From assembly GCF_024029675.1 (NCBI RefSeq), contig NZ_CP097121.1:1426001-1490000 (forward strand): a stretch of DNA of 64,000 nucleotides, given 5' to 3'. Each line of letters opens with the position of its first letter. The first letter of the stretch is position 1. Both the position numbers and the translations under genes were made by a program. Source of the stretch: Fructilactobacillus carniphilus (lineage in GTDB: Bacteria; Bacillota; Bacilli; Lactobacillales; Lactobacillaceae). Below the pieces are notes generated by a model that did not search any database, was not told the DNA's origin, and worked only from the letters and a program-made list of their open reading frames with translations. Below, one piece after another: positions 8,617-17,090 of the stretch.

Positions 8617-8650
8617 AAAATCCATTCCCAATTATGGGAATGGATTTTTT
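8615..8650. terminator. Bidirectional terminator
   Basis: AAAAAATCCATTCCCA/TGGGAATGGATTTTTT stem between convergent genes. Confidence 0.88.
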
Positions 8651-8662
8651 AGTTAGGAACGA

Positions 8663-10822
8663 TTATTTTTCCTGGTTTGAATCCGGATTTTGAATTTGAA
8701 TTCGACTGGTATCACTGCGGGGTTCGTTAACTTCGGGTGCATCAGTCTTGTAGAGCTTCGTCGTATCCTTCTTGCCGTTAGTGTCAAAGAGACTCTTCGA
8801 TTTATCGCCTAACTGCTCTTCGGTCCGTTTTTCGTGACTAAGACCGTTGGAGTAGTTAAACTTCGTCGGGTCAACCTTTTGGAAGCCATCGGGATGGTAG
8901 AACTGCAGTAAGTTTTGCTGGTTCAAGGTATCGGATAACGATAGTTCGGTATTAACCTTTTCTTGAATCTCTTGCAGTTTTTTCTTCAACTTCTTGTCCG
9001 GATGGATGACCTTACCGGTCTTGGAATCGTAGATGGTTCCGTCCACGGAAGTGTATTCTGGGGAGACCCAATCCTTATTCCGGAAGGCGACCACCTGATC
9101 GTGCTTGGCAGAGAAGAGGTCCGTTCCAAACTGAATGTATTTCTGGGAGTTAATCCCTAGGAGGTGCATCAAGGTTGGTAAGACGTCAATTTCACCGCCG
9201 TAGGTGTGATCTACATAGCCATTGTTAATGGATGGCGAGTTAATCATGAATGGGACCCGTTGTAACTGGGCATTATCAAAGTTATTCCACTTCGACTCAC
9301 TCTTGCCCAGTAACGGGGCCAGAGTTGGGTTTTCGGAATTAGACAAACCGTAGTGGTCTCCGTAGAGGACGACGACCGTGTTCTTAGCGAGACCGGTTTT
9401 ATCGAGGTAGTCATAGAATTCCTTGATTGACTGATCTAGATAGTGGGCGGTCACAAAGTAATTGTTAACGGCACTATCATCCGTATCTGGAGTCTTAATT
9501 TTGTTGTCCTTGATGTCTTCATCATCAAGCTGGTACGGGAAGTGGTTGGTGACCGTGATGTACTTTGCGTAAAACGGCTGTTGTAGGTGCTGGAGGTACT
9601 TGATGGAATCCTTGAACAGCAGTTTATCCTTTAGACCGTAACCAGTGGCCTTATCTCCAGTCGTATCGTAGTAACTGGCATCAAAGAAGTACTGGTACCC
9701 CAGGTTTTTGTAGGTATTGTTCCGGTTCCAGAAACTGGCCACGTTTCCGTGGAAGACGGCCGAACTGTAACCATCTTGGCCGAGAATGGCGGGGGCCCCT
9801 TGGAAGGTATTGTCGCTTCCTAACTGGGCAAACAATGATCCCTGCGGCAAGCCGTAGGTGCTGGTTTCTAGCATGTTTTCGGCGTCAGAGGTTTTTCCCT
9901 GACCCACTTGGTGGAAAAAGTTATCGAAGGCATAAGTATGGTTACTGTTGTAGATTTGGTTTAAGAACGGCGTAACTTCCTTACCGTTGATTTTCTTGTT
10001 AATTAAAAATTGTTGGAAACTTTCCAGGTGAATAACCACCACGTTTTTGCCCTTTAACGTCCCAAATAAGTTAGGATTGGGTTCGGCGTAGTGGGCATCG
10101 GTAAAGGCCTTCACGTTATAAATTTCAGCTTTGTTGGCCTGGGACCGAAGCTCATTGGACTGGTGCGTCTGAAAGGCATCGTAAGCCGTAAAGACGTCTA
10201 AGCCCAGGTATTTAACCAGGTAATTCCGGTCAAAGGCCCGGGTCAGCAGTTGAGGGCGGTCCATGTCTGCTAACGTAATGTTAAAGGTTAGAAACAAGGC
10301 GCCAATGGAGAAAACTGCAAAGGCGAATCGATTGGAAAGACTTCGCTTGTCAATCTTGATCACCCGAAATAGGAGCAAGAAGATGACGATAATGATGTCT
10401 AACCAGTAAAACACGTCGTGAGGCATTGTGAGCGCTAAAGACGCACCACTCAGTCCTTGATCGACCTTGGAGTATCCGGTCATTGTGGACACGGTCATAA
10501 AATCGGTGAATTCTCGAAAGTAAATCACGTTTAAATACAGTAGGACGGTGTCAATGATGTCTAGAAGTAGGATGGCCGGATAAAAAAGTTTGGCCGGTTT
10601 AAAGTAAAACGCGAGCCCAAAGATTAGGATGGTCGTGGCAATCGGGTTAATGAACAGCAGCAAAAATTGCAGCGTTCCCTCGGTTCCCAATGCGAAGTCC
10701 GCAAAGTAGGCGTAAATGGTTTTTAACCAGAATAAAGCGATTAAGAGGACAAAAAAGCCAACTCGAGTATTAACCTTGGCTAGAATCTGTTTTATGAATT
10801 TCAAAGGTAAGATTCCCTTCAT
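8663..10822 (-). CDS. ltaS: LTA synthase family phosphoglycerol transferase
   Basis: 719 residues. Five hydrophobic segments in the first 210 residues are followed by an extracellular sulfatase-like domain with the metal and catalytic blocks VIHLESFQQF, GKTSDAE (catalytic Thr), and YGDHYG. It polymerises glycerol-phosphate from phosphatidylglycerol onto the lipoteichoic acid anchor. The C-terminal 90 residues are a charged, low-complexity tail. The annotated ATG has no ribosome site; a TTG six codons inside (10804) is preceded by AAGGGAATC and may be the real start. Single gene, convergent with DUF1054. Confidence 0.92.
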   Translation of the reverse strand: MKGILPLKFIKQILAKVNTRVGFFVLLIALFWLKTIYAYFADFALGTEGTLQFLLLFINPIATTILIFGLAFYFKPAKLFYPAILLLDIIDTVLLYLNVIYFREFTDFMTVSTMTGYSKVDQGLSGASLALTMPHDVFYWLDIIIVIFLLLFRVIKIDKRSLSNRFAFAVFSIGALFLTFNITLADMDRPQLLTRAFDRNYLVKYLGLDVFTAYDAFQTHQSNELRSQANKAEIYNVKAFTDAHYAEPNPNLFGTLKGKNVVVIHLESFQQFLINKKINGKEVTPFLNQIYNSNHTYAFDNFFHQVGQGKTSDAENMLETSTYGLPQGSLFAQLGSDNTFQGAPAILGQDGYSSAVFHGNVASFWNRNNTYKNLGYQYFFDASYYDTTGDKATGYGLKDKLLFKDSIKYLQHLQQPFYAKYITVTNHFPYQLDDEDIKDNKIKTPDTDDSAVNNYFVTAHYLDQSIKEFYDYLDKTGLAKNTVVVLYGDHYGLSNSENPTLAPLLGKSESKWNNFDNAQLQRVPFMINSPSINNGYVDHTYGGEIDVLPTLMHLLGINSQKYIQFGTDLFSAKHDQVVAFRNKDWVSPEYTSVDGTIYDSKTGKVIHPDKKLKKKLQEIQEKVNTELSLSDTLNQQNLLQFYHPDGFQKVDPTKFNYSNGLSHEKRTEEQLGDKSKSLFDTNGKKDTTKLYKTDAPEVNEPRSDTSRIQIQNPDSNQEK

Positions 10823-10950
10823 ATTAGTTCGATAACATGCCTTTAATGATAGCAGACTTTGAAATTAAAAAACACTAAGGAAAGTATAAGAATACCGAAG
10901 CATGGGGGAGCGTGATATACTTAATTAAACGAGAAAGAGGATGAATGCAC

Positions 10951-11610
10951 ATGGCCAAATTTACATTATACTTAGTACGCCACGGACAAACGTACTATAA
11001 CGTCTTCAATAAGTTGCAGGGATGGAGTAATTCGCCCCTAACCCAGCAGGGAATTGATGACGCCGTGGCCACCGGAAAACGGCTCAAGGACATTAAGTTT
11101 AAAGCTGCTTACTGTAGTGATTTAACGCGAGCCCAGAAAACGATGTCGTTACTGTTTGACCAAAACGAAACCTTTAATTCAATTACGCCAATTGTGTCGC
11201 CATTTTTCCGGGAGGAATTTTACGGCTACTTTGAAGGCCTGAATATGGACGAAGTTTGGTACCAAGCTGGGGCACCCCACGGAGCCAAAACTTTTGCTGA
11301 AATTATTGACCAGTACGATATGAACGTGGCCAAGGATTTCTTAAAACAAGCTGATCCGTTTCACATGGCGGAAAATGCCGAGGAATACTGGCATCGTCTA
11401 CAACAAGGGTTAGATTTAATTACCAGTAATCCCAACGTTGAGGATGGAGATAGCGTGTTGCTCGTAAGTCACGGAAATACGTTGTTAAGCTTGGTCGATC
11501 GCTTTTCACAACCAGGTCAGTTTGACCTGCGCACGCGACCAGCGAATGGTAGCATTACGAAACTAGCCGTCGACGGCGACCAGCTGACGGTAACAGACTA
11601 TAACAAGTAG
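10951..11610 (+). CDS. Histidine phosphatase (phosphoglycerate mutase) family protein
   Basis: 219 residues starting MAKFTLYLVRHGQT, where LVRHG holds the phosphate-accepting His. An ATG two codons earlier is too close to the AAGAGG ribosome site. The second conserved His is in LLVSHGNTL near residue 176 and the acidic block is FFREEFYGYFEG. The family includes phosphatases of sugar phosphates and cofactors as well as mutases; this two-domain-free member is most likely a phosphatase. The MerR-type regulator gene begins 12 nt after its stop, suggesting an operon. Confidence 0.88.
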   Translation: MAKFTLYLVRHGQTYYNVFNKLQGWSNSPLTQQGIDDAVATGKRLKDIKFKAAYCSDLTRAQKTMSLLFDQNETFNSITPIVSPFFREEFYGYFEGLNMDEVWYQAGAPHGAKTFAEIIDQYDMNVAKDFLKQADPFHMAENAEEYWHRLQQGLDLITSNPNVEDGDSVLLVSHGNTLLSLVDRFSQPGQFDLRTRPANGSITKLAVDGDQLTVTDYNK

Positions 11611-11622
11611 GGAGGAATGAGG

Positions 11623-12090
11623 TTGGTAGATCAAGTAGATCACGCCGCTTTTTATAAGACATGTAACGAAGATAATTACATTTTTCGCATCGGGGAAGTT
11701 AGTAAAATGACGAACGTTTCCCCCCGCCAGTTACGCTACTGGGAACAAAAAGGCTACATTCACAGTGAACGAAACGAAAAGATGGCGTCACGGGTGTTTA
11801 ACCATGAAAACTTCATGATGGTTAAGTTGATTAAATTTTACTTAGATCAAGATCATTCGTTGAGTACGGCCTTTGAAAAAGCTCAACACCACATGCAAAT
11901 TGTGCGGTCGACCTACGCCTTCATTTTAAAAATGCACCATGGCCTAGTTCAAAAAGACGGGCACCAAATGATTGACATGGGTTACTTTGATAAAGAGCAT
12001 ACGAAACGCCTCTACGGCTATCTTGACGAAAATCAAGAGATCGTCTACACGGTTAGTGATGTTGATGATGCTCATCAATCAGCAGAATAG
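11623..12090 (+). CDS. MerR-family transcriptional regulator
   Basis: About 155 residues. The winged helix-turn-helix is visible as FRIGEVSKMTNVSPRQLRYWE (within residues 22-45) followed by the wing KGYIHSER. The remainder is a short helical dimerisation and effector region without a Cys-metal signature. The TTG at 11623 is preferred: GGAGG at 11611-11615 stands 7 nt before it but only 1 nt before the ATG at 11617. It lies directly downstream of the phosphatase gene and ends at a strong terminator. Effector and targets are unknown; it resembles GlnR/TnrA-like small MerR proteins only in general form. Confidence 0.85.
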   Translation: MVDQVDHAAFYKTCNEDNYIFRIGEVSKMTNVSPRQLRYWEQKGYIHSERNEKMASRVFNHENFMMVKLIKFYLDQDHSLSTAFEKAQHHMQIVRSTYAFILKMHHGLVQKDGHQMIDMGYFDKEHTKRLYGYLDENQEIVYTVSDVDDAHQSAE

Positions 12091-12096
12091 CGACGT

Positions 12097-12137
12097 AAAA
12101 AAGCAGCCGATTTCCACCAGGAAATCGACTGCTTTTT
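12097..12137 (+). terminator. Terminator after the merR-type gene
   Basis: AAAGCAG-c-CGATTTC pairs with GAAATCG-a-CTGCTTTTT. Confidence 0.85.
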
Positions 12138-12152
12138 CAGTTGATTGAGTAC

Positions 12153-12185
12153 AAAAAAAGAACAGCACCAAGGCTGCTCTTTTTA
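12153..12185 (-). terminator. Terminator of the tRNA gene
   Basis: On the minus strand AGAGCAGC...GCTGTTCT is followed by seven T, 10 nt after the tRNA 3' end. Confidence 0.8.
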
Positions 12186-12189
12186 ATTA

Positions 12190-12262
12190 TGAGCGGTCAA
12201 GGACTTGAACCCCAATCTCACGGACAAAGAGCCCGTTGCTCTAACAGTTGAGCTAACCGCTC
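12190..12262 (-). tRNA. Atypical tRNA-Lys (anticodon CUU)
   Basis: A 73-nt cloverleaf folds with every arm at canonical length: a perfect 7-bp acceptor stem GAGCGGT/ACCGCTC with discriminator A, 4-bp D stem GCTC/GAGC, anticodon loop CTCTTTG giving CUU, and T loop TTCAAGT. CCA is not encoded. Departures from normal tRNA: the D loop AACTGTTA lacks G19, position 37 is T instead of a purine, the anticodon stem closes with G-T, and three of five T-stem pairs are G-T or T-G wobbles. It has its own terminator and stands alone, not in a tRNA cluster. Either a degenerate or a specialised tRNA. Confidence 0.8.
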
Positions 12263-12356
12263 GTTTCATTACTTTTATAGTATAGCATGGGTAACCTGGT
12301 TTGGCTACCCCTTCTTGTGTTTTTTCGGTTTAGGGATAGTACGGACTAAAAAATGA

Positions 12357-12385
12357 TTGACACCCATAAAAAATGATGGTTTAAT
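12357..12385 (+). promoter_or_regulatory. SigA promoter of the serine leader / steT transcript
   Basis: TTGACA at 12357-12362 and TTTAAT at 12380-12385 with a 17-nt spacer. Confidence 0.7.
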
Positions 12386-12417
12386 CAAAGGTATCAAAAC
12401 AGAAAGGAATTAGGATA

Positions 12418-12474
12418 ATGAACAAATTGATGCAAAAATTGATGTCCTCCTCTAACTCTACTTGGATTGCGTGA
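12418..12474 (+). CDS. 18-residue serine-rich leader peptide
   Basis: MNKLMQKLMSSSNSTWIA then TGA. The ATG follows AGAAAGGA by 9 nt and lies 33 nt after the -10 box. Codons 10-15 are Ser-Ser-Ser-Asn-Ser-Thr. The peptide precedes an attenuator and a transporter of the serine/threonine exchanger family, so it very probably measures seryl-tRNA supply. Too short for ordinary gene calling. The ORF and its position are seen; the sensing role is inferred. Confidence 0.78.
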   Translation: MNKLMQKLMSSSNSTWIA

Positions 12475-12495
12475 CTCTAAGTAAGGTTAGTTTAG

Positions 12496-12612
12496 GATGC
12501 CTGGTTAGAAGTTCACGTAGTTGCTAGCCAGGCCATCAGTTGTTCGAATCCTTCCTACGACTAGTTAAGCAAAGGTCCTGGTTAGTAATTACTAACTGGG
12601 ACCTTTTTATTT
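12496..12612 (+). promoter_or_regulatory. Transcription attenuator upstream of steT
   Basis: Three mutually exclusive pairings can be drawn. Segment 1 CCTGGTTAG (12500-12508) pairs with segment 2 CTAGCCAGG (12524-12532) in a stem extended by GATG/CATC. Segment 2 can instead pair with segment 3 CCTGGTTAG (12577-12585), an exact copy of segment 1. Segment 3 is inside the terminator hairpin AAAGGTCC 12571-12578 with GGACCTTT 12599-12606, followed by a T-rich run. This is the classical 1:2, 2:3, 3:4 attenuator design. In addition the Ser-codon stretch 12451-12463 can pair with 12479-12490. Confidence 0.78.
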
Positions 12613-12646
12613 TTTATGAAGATGAATGACAAAGGAGCGATAAAGA

Positions 12647-13978
12647 ATGGCAGAACAAAAATTAAAGCGGAGCATTGGGCCCTTTACCGCACTAGCGATG
12701 GTGATGGGGACCGTGATTGGGGGCGGAGTCTTCTTTAAGATTGCCAGTGTGACGGCCGTAACCCATTCCATTAGTTTGACCCTGTTAGCCTGGGTGGTCG
12801 CCGGAATTTTAACCATTTGCGGGGGATTGACGGTTGCTGAACTAGGAGCCGCCATTCCAGAAACTGGTGGTAGTGTACAATACATGCGTCATACCTATGG
12901 TCCTTTGAGTGGATTCTTACTAGGTTGGTCGGAAATGTTGATTTACGTGCCTGCCAACATGGCTGCGTTGGCAATTATTTTTGCCACCCAAGTAGTGATT
13001 TTATTGCACCTGGCAACGTCGTTAGTGGTGCCAATTGCGATTGTAGTTGTAGTGACAATTACCGGCTTAAACTTATTAGGGGCAAAAGTGGGTGGAACAG
13101 TGCAATCGTTAACCCTGATTTTTAAACTGATTCCGGTTTTCTTAATTGTGATTGTTGGATTATTCATGCCTGGTCACGTGGATGTAACCTTCTTTCCGGT
13201 TACCCCAACTGACCACTCGAACGTGATTACCGCCTTTTCAGGAGGACTGTTAGCTACTATGTTCGCCTACGAAGGTTGGATCAACGTGGGAGACATTGCG
13301 GGTGAAATGAAGAACCCCAAACGGGATATTCCCAAGGCTGTGGTGTTGGGATTAACCTTTATCATGATCATTTATGTATTGGTAAACTGGGTCTTCTTGA
13401 AAAACATGCCGATTAGTCAAATCGCCGGGAACCCGAACACGGCTGCCGAAGTAGCGGGCAAACTGTTTGGAAACCTCGGAGGTAAGTTAGTTACGATTGG
13501 AATCTTGGTTTCGGTGTTTGGGACCATCAATGGTTACACCATGACGGGAGCTCGGATTCCTTACGCCTTAGCCAAACAAGATTTATTACCGTTTAGTAAC
13601 CTATTCCAACGCTTAAACCGGGCAGCGGCACCATTTGTAGCCAGCTTGTTTATTTTGTTGATTGCCATCATTATGATTTGCTTAGGCAGCTTTGACTTGC
13701 TGACTGACATGTTGGTGTTTGTAATGTGGATCTTTAACTGCTTGCTATTCCTGGCCGTTTTCATCCTTAGAAAGAAAGAACCGCTTTTGGAACGGCCGTA
13801 CCGGGTGCTTTGGTACCCACTCGTTCCCGCCGTTGCCATCTTAGGTGGACTCTTCATCGTGGTAACAACGTTAATTAACCAACCCGGCTTAGCCTTTGCT
13901 GGGTTAGGCATTACCGTAATTGGCGTGCCAGTTTACTACCTGCACCGTTACACGACGCGGAAAAAAGCCCAACAATAA
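12647..13978 (+). CDS. steT: APC-family amino acid exchanger, SteT-like (serine/threonine)
   Basis: 443 residues with about 12 membrane segments. The APC/LAT signature GTVIGGGVFF lies at residues 22-31 and the conserved GWSEM, FAYEGWIN and GARIPYALAKQ blocks follow. It is closest in pattern to the SteT serine/threonine exchanger of Bacillus, member of the L-amino acid transporter subgroup. The leader peptide just upstream is loaded with serine codons, which independently supports serine as substrate. It is transcribed alone from the promoter at 12357 and ends at a strong terminator. Confidence in family is high; in exact substrate moderate. Confidence 0.85.
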   Translation: MAEQKLKRSIGPFTALAMVMGTVIGGGVFFKIASVTAVTHSISLTLLAWVVAGILTICGGLTVAELGAAIPETGGSVQYMRHTYGPLSGFLLGWSEMLIYVPANMAALAIIFATQVVILLHLATSLVVPIAIVVVVTITGLNLLGAKVGGTVQSLTLIFKLIPVFLIVIVGLFMPGHVDVTFFPVTPTDHSNVITAFSGGLLATMFAYEGWINVGDIAGEMKNPKRDIPKAVVLGLTFIMIIYVLVNWVFLKNMPISQIAGNPNTAAEVAGKLFGNLGGKLVTIGILVSVFGTINGYTMTGARIPYALAKQDLLPFSNLFQRLNRAAAPFVASLFILLIAIIMICLGSFDLLTDMLVFVMWIFNCLLFLAVFILRKKEPLLERPYRVLWYPLVPAVAILGGLFIVVTTLINQPGLAFAGLGITVIGVPVYYLHRYTTRKKAQQ

Positions 13979-13992
13979 ACGTCATTAATTAG

Positions 13993-14035
13993 AAAAGCCT
14001 GCCGTTTCTCATTGGAGAAACGGCAGGCCTTTTTG
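13993..14035 (+). terminator. Terminator after steT
   Basis: AAAGCCTGCCGTTTCTC pairs with GAGAAACGGCAGGCCTTTTTG. Confidence 0.9.
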
Positions 14036-14108
14036 TTTATTAGTAAAAATTTGCAATGTTGAACTTTAATAAAATTACTTTAACTACTGAATACAGGGGG
14101 TCTCTAAG

Positions 14109-14567
14109 ATGAAGGATTGGCAAACCCAACGAATTATTGCGGCGCAACGAGGAGAAAATCCCATGGTAATGGCAGAAACTGAAGGTGGATATGCAGCCTT
14201 TGGCGACGTGCAATTTTTACCTGGTTATTCAGTGCTTCTCCCCAAACACGAAGTTAGTAGTTTAAATGATTTGAGCACGGCAGAACGGAATGCCTTTTTA
14301 ATGGCGATGACGGAATTAGGCGATGCCTTATTAGCAGTTTGTCATCCCTACCGAATTAATTATGATATTTTGGGAAACACCGATCAGTTTTTACATGCCC
14401 ATGTGTTTCCACGCTATCAAAGTGAACGGATTGAGCGAAGACTAAAACCAGTTTGGCTGTATCCAGCTAGTAACCGGAGTTTACCAACAAATGAATATCA
14501 ACCGGATCGTGATGACCCGATTAGAAAGCGAATCACAGAATGGTTGTTGCAACACGGTTGGCATTAG
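14109..14567 (+). CDS. HIT-like protein
   Basis: 152 residues. The motif FLHAHVFPRY near residue 97 matches the His-x-His nucleotide-binding block of the HIT superfamily, closer to the GalT-like or diadenosine polyphosphate hydrolase branch than to classical HxHxH HIT proteins because the third His is Phe. The LPGYSVLLPKHEV segment corresponds to the conserved strand before it. Likely hydrolyses a nucleotide-phosphate linkage in the cytoplasm; substrate unknown. The stop overlaps the end of the convergent corA by four bases, and there is no terminator between them. Confidence 0.78.
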   Translation: MKDWQTQRIIAAQRGENPMVMAETEGGYAAFGDVQFLPGYSVLLPKHEVSSLNDLSTAERNAFLMAMTELGDALLAVCHPYRINYDILGNTDQFLHAHVFPRYQSERIERRLKPVWLYPASNRSLPTNEYQPDRDDPIRKRITEWLLQHGWH

Positions 14568-15487
14568 CGGTTAAAGAAGTCACTGAAGCGCATAATGAGT
14601 AGTACCACCACGACAAAAATGACCGTAATCACAATGGTGATTTGCCAGGCCAGGGGACTATCCATGAATGGCAGTTTGACGTTTTCCCCGTAAAAACCAA
14701 AGACAATGTTCGGAACCGTCAGGACAATCGAGAAGACGGTCAAAAACTTCATGGTCGTATTTAGGTTACTGTCTAGCAGGTTTGAGTAGGCGCCCGCTAC
14801 CTGTTGCGCGGCTTGATTAGCCATTTGTGCCATGGAAAGCCCCTGTTGGATTTCGACGATGACGTCATCAAGGGCATCGTTATCGTCATCAGATAGCGTT
14901 TTACCTAACTTGCGTTTAAACATGGTCAACATATCGTTGTTAGCCGACAGCGAGGTTAAGAAGTAAACCAAATCAGTCTGCAAGTTTAGCAACTGGTTAA
15001 TCGCTGCTTTATTAGTGCGTCCGCGTAAGTTTCGTTGGATGCTGGTTCGAATACTGTTAATGTGATTGATGTAATCAAAGTATTGAATCGCGAGCTGATA
15101 CATCGTTTTCAGCACAATGTCTAACGGAGAGGCGTTGTCCCGCTGTAGCTGAGGCAGTTTGTCCACGACGGAGCGAATCAGAGGGTTCACAAAGTTGGTT
15201 TGGTTGGCCGTGAAGGTAAACAAGGTGTTACCGTGGATAATCAAGCCAATTGGTTCGGCCGCAATATCACCGTTGAATCGCGTTGGTTCGGCTACGTCAA
15301 AGATAATTAAGAGAATTTGTTCGTCGTCATAGTACTCCATCCGGGGCCGTTCGTGGTGGTCCAGCGCGTAATACAGCATTTCAGTCGTGAGATGATATTC
15401 TTGCTTTAACGTTTTTTTCTCGACGGGAAGACAATCAGTGATCTGCACCCAGTCGATGTTTTGATTAATTTTGTCCGTTTTAATCAT
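14564..15487 (-). CDS. corA: CorA-family divalent cation transporter with altered GMN motif
   Basis: 307 residues, normal for the 2-TM-GxN family. A soluble N-terminal funnel domain of about 240 residues is followed by two C-terminal membrane helices. The selectivity loop at the end of TM1 reads YGENVKLPF near residue 266, so the usual Gly-Met-Asn is Gly-Glu-Asn. The family forms pentameric magnesium or other divalent-cation channels in the membrane. A Glu in the filter could change ion preference, so transport of magnesium is not assured. Single gene with GGAGG before the ATG. Confidence 0.85.
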   Translation of the reverse strand: MIKTDKINQNIDWVQITDCLPVEKKTLKQEYHLTTEMLYYALDHHERPRMEYYDDEQILLIIFDVAEPTRFNGDIAAEPIGLIIHGNTLFTFTANQTNFVNPLIRSVVDKLPQLQRDNASPLDIVLKTMYQLAIQYFDYINHINSIRTSIQRNLRGRTNKAAINQLLNLQTDLVYFLTSLSANNDMLTMFKRKLGKTLSDDDNDALDDVIVEIQQGLSMAQMANQAAQQVAGAYSNLLDSNLNTTMKFLTVFSIVLTVPNIVFGFYGENVKLPFMDSPLAWQITIVITVIFVVVVLLIMRFSDFFNR

Positions 15488-15643
15488 GTGATTGCCTCCC
15501 TTTTATGCACTAACTTCAATTATAATCGATTTTTAAGCAAAAGTTTACCATCTAGCCCGATTTTTGGGGTATTTACGGTCAAAGTGTAATTAAAAATTAA
15601 TTTCAATAGGGTATAATGAAGAATACAAAGGAGTGCAGATAAC

Positions 15644-16285
15644 ATGAGACAAAAACCAGAGAAATCAGAACGAAGCAGTTTGTGGTATCCATTGATTGCT
15701 TTTTTAATTGTTGCCGGAGTGTGCTTAGCAATCTACGGGACCTATAAAGTTCGGCAACACATTAACTATCAACGGATGATTGCGGCCCAAAAGAAGTATG
15801 ACGAAGAAAATAATCCAGTGTTAAAGCACGAACGTAAGTTTATCAAGCAGGTAGCTGACCCGTCAGTGAAACTGTATAAGCAGGATCATAAGGTTTTACC
15901 CAGCATCGTGATTGCCCAGGCCATTTTGGAATCAAACTGGGGGAAGTCGAAGCTATACACGGAAGCCAATAATCCGTTCGGAATTAAAGGAACCTATAAC
16001 GGAAACTATATTATGTACGAAACTGGGGAATACATTAATCACAAGCACATTACCGAAAAGGCCCAATTCCGGAAATACCCTGACTTGCAGTCTGCAATTG
16101 AAGACCACAACCAAGCGTTGTACGAGAAGTTTTTAAAACGTAACGATAAAATTACTGATTATCGTGAAGAAGCAAAACTGTTACAAAAGAATACCTATGC
16201 AACTGATCCGGACTATGCTAATAAGTTGATTCGGGTAATTAAGGCCCACAACTTACAAAAGTATGATCAGGAAGCAATGAGGTAA
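15644..16285 (+). CDS. GH73 glucosaminidase domain protein, membrane-anchored
   Basis: 213 residues. One hydrophobic segment at residues 15-36 anchors the protein. The rest is a glucosaminidase (Flg/LytG-type, GH73) domain with QAILESNWGKS holding the catalytic Glu and NNPFGIKG as the family block. It cleaves N-acetylglucosaminyl linkages in peptidoglycan at the cell surface. No separate cell-wall-binding domain. The TerC gene follows 34 nt after the stop and may be cotranscribed. Confidence 0.9.
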   Translation: MRQKPEKSERSSLWYPLIAFLIVAGVCLAIYGTYKVRQHINYQRMIAAQKKYDEENNPVLKHERKFIKQVADPSVKLYKQDHKVLPSIVIAQAILESNWGKSKLYTEANNPFGIKGTYNGNYIMYETGEYINHKHITEKAQFRKYPDLQSAIEDHNQALYEKFLKRNDKITDYREEAKLLQKNTYATDPDYANKLIRVIKAHNLQKYDQEAMR

Positions 16286-16319
16286 GAACCATTAAATTGA
16301 AGCATAAAGGAGATTTTAA

Positions 16320-17090
16320 GTGCTGGCACTACTAGAAAAACTGTACGGCCCGTTTTTCGATTTACACAATTGGGAAACGGTTTTAACTTCGGGAAATGAC
16401 TGGTTAATCATCTTTTCCCTAGTAGTTTTAGAGTGTGTGATGTCGGTTGATAATGCGATTGTCCTCGCGACCCAAACCCAGGTATTACCCACGAAGAAGT
16501 TACAGGAAGAATCCCTGTTTTACGGACTGTGGGGGGCCTATATCTTTCGTTTCCTGGTAATTGGAGCCGGGGTGTACCTAATTCATTTTTGGGAAATTAA
16601 GGTCGTGGGTGCGATTTATTTAATCTACCTCTCGGTCAAATATTTTTTTCCACGGCGGTCTAAATCAGGGAAAAAGCGGACTGTCAGAGCATTTGGTGAT
16701 CCCCATAGTCGCAAGTTTTTCTGGTGGGTTGTTATTCAAATCGAATTTATGGATATCCTGTTTTCGATTGATTCTGTATTGGCCTCCCTCGCTGTCTCTA
16801 ATAATCCGGTCGTGGTGTTAATTGGAGGAATGGTCGGGATCTTAGCCATGCGGGGAATTGCCGAAGTTATTATGAAGATTATGAAACGAATTCCGGAGTT
16901 GAAAACGATGGCGTACGTGCTGGTCTTCATGATTGGAGTGAAGTTACTTCTTTCGATTCCCGCGATTGACATTGAAATTCCGGCTACCTGGTTTGGAATC
17001 TTTGTGATTGCCGCGATTGCAGTCACGCTTATCATTCATTTTATCCGACAAAGGAGGAACTCTAATGGCAGTGGAGCTCAATCAAGTTAA
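16320..17090 (+). CDS. TerC-family integral membrane protein
   Basis: 256 residues, seven hydrophobic segments. The paired acidic motifs VDNAIVLA (about residue 42) and IDSVLASLA (about 151) lie in membrane helices, as in TerC/YjbE proteins linked to manganese export and metal loading of secreted proteins. GTG start with AAAGGAG 7 nt upstream. The thioredoxin gene begins inside its last 26 bases, so the two are translationally coupled. Substrate, most likely Mn2+, is inferred from the family. Confidence 0.88.
   Translation: MLALLEKLYGPFFDLHNWETVLTSGNDWLIIFSLVVLECVMSVDNAIVLATQTQVLPTKKLQEESLFYGLWGAYIFRFLVIGAGVYLIHFWEIKVVGAIYLIYLSVKYFFPRRSKSGKKRTVRAFGDPHSRKFFWWVVIQIEFMDILFSIDSVLASLAVSNNPVVVLIGGMVGILAMRGIAEVIMKIMKRIPELKTMAYVLVFMIGVKLLLSIPAIDIEIPATWFGIFVIAAIAVTLIIHFIRQRRNSNGSGAQSS

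Noticed and set aside
17008..17064. Upstream extension of the thioredoxin frame
   Set aside because: The ATG at 17065 has AAAGGAGG at ideal distance and gives normal thioredoxin length; the extension is within terC without a ribosome site.
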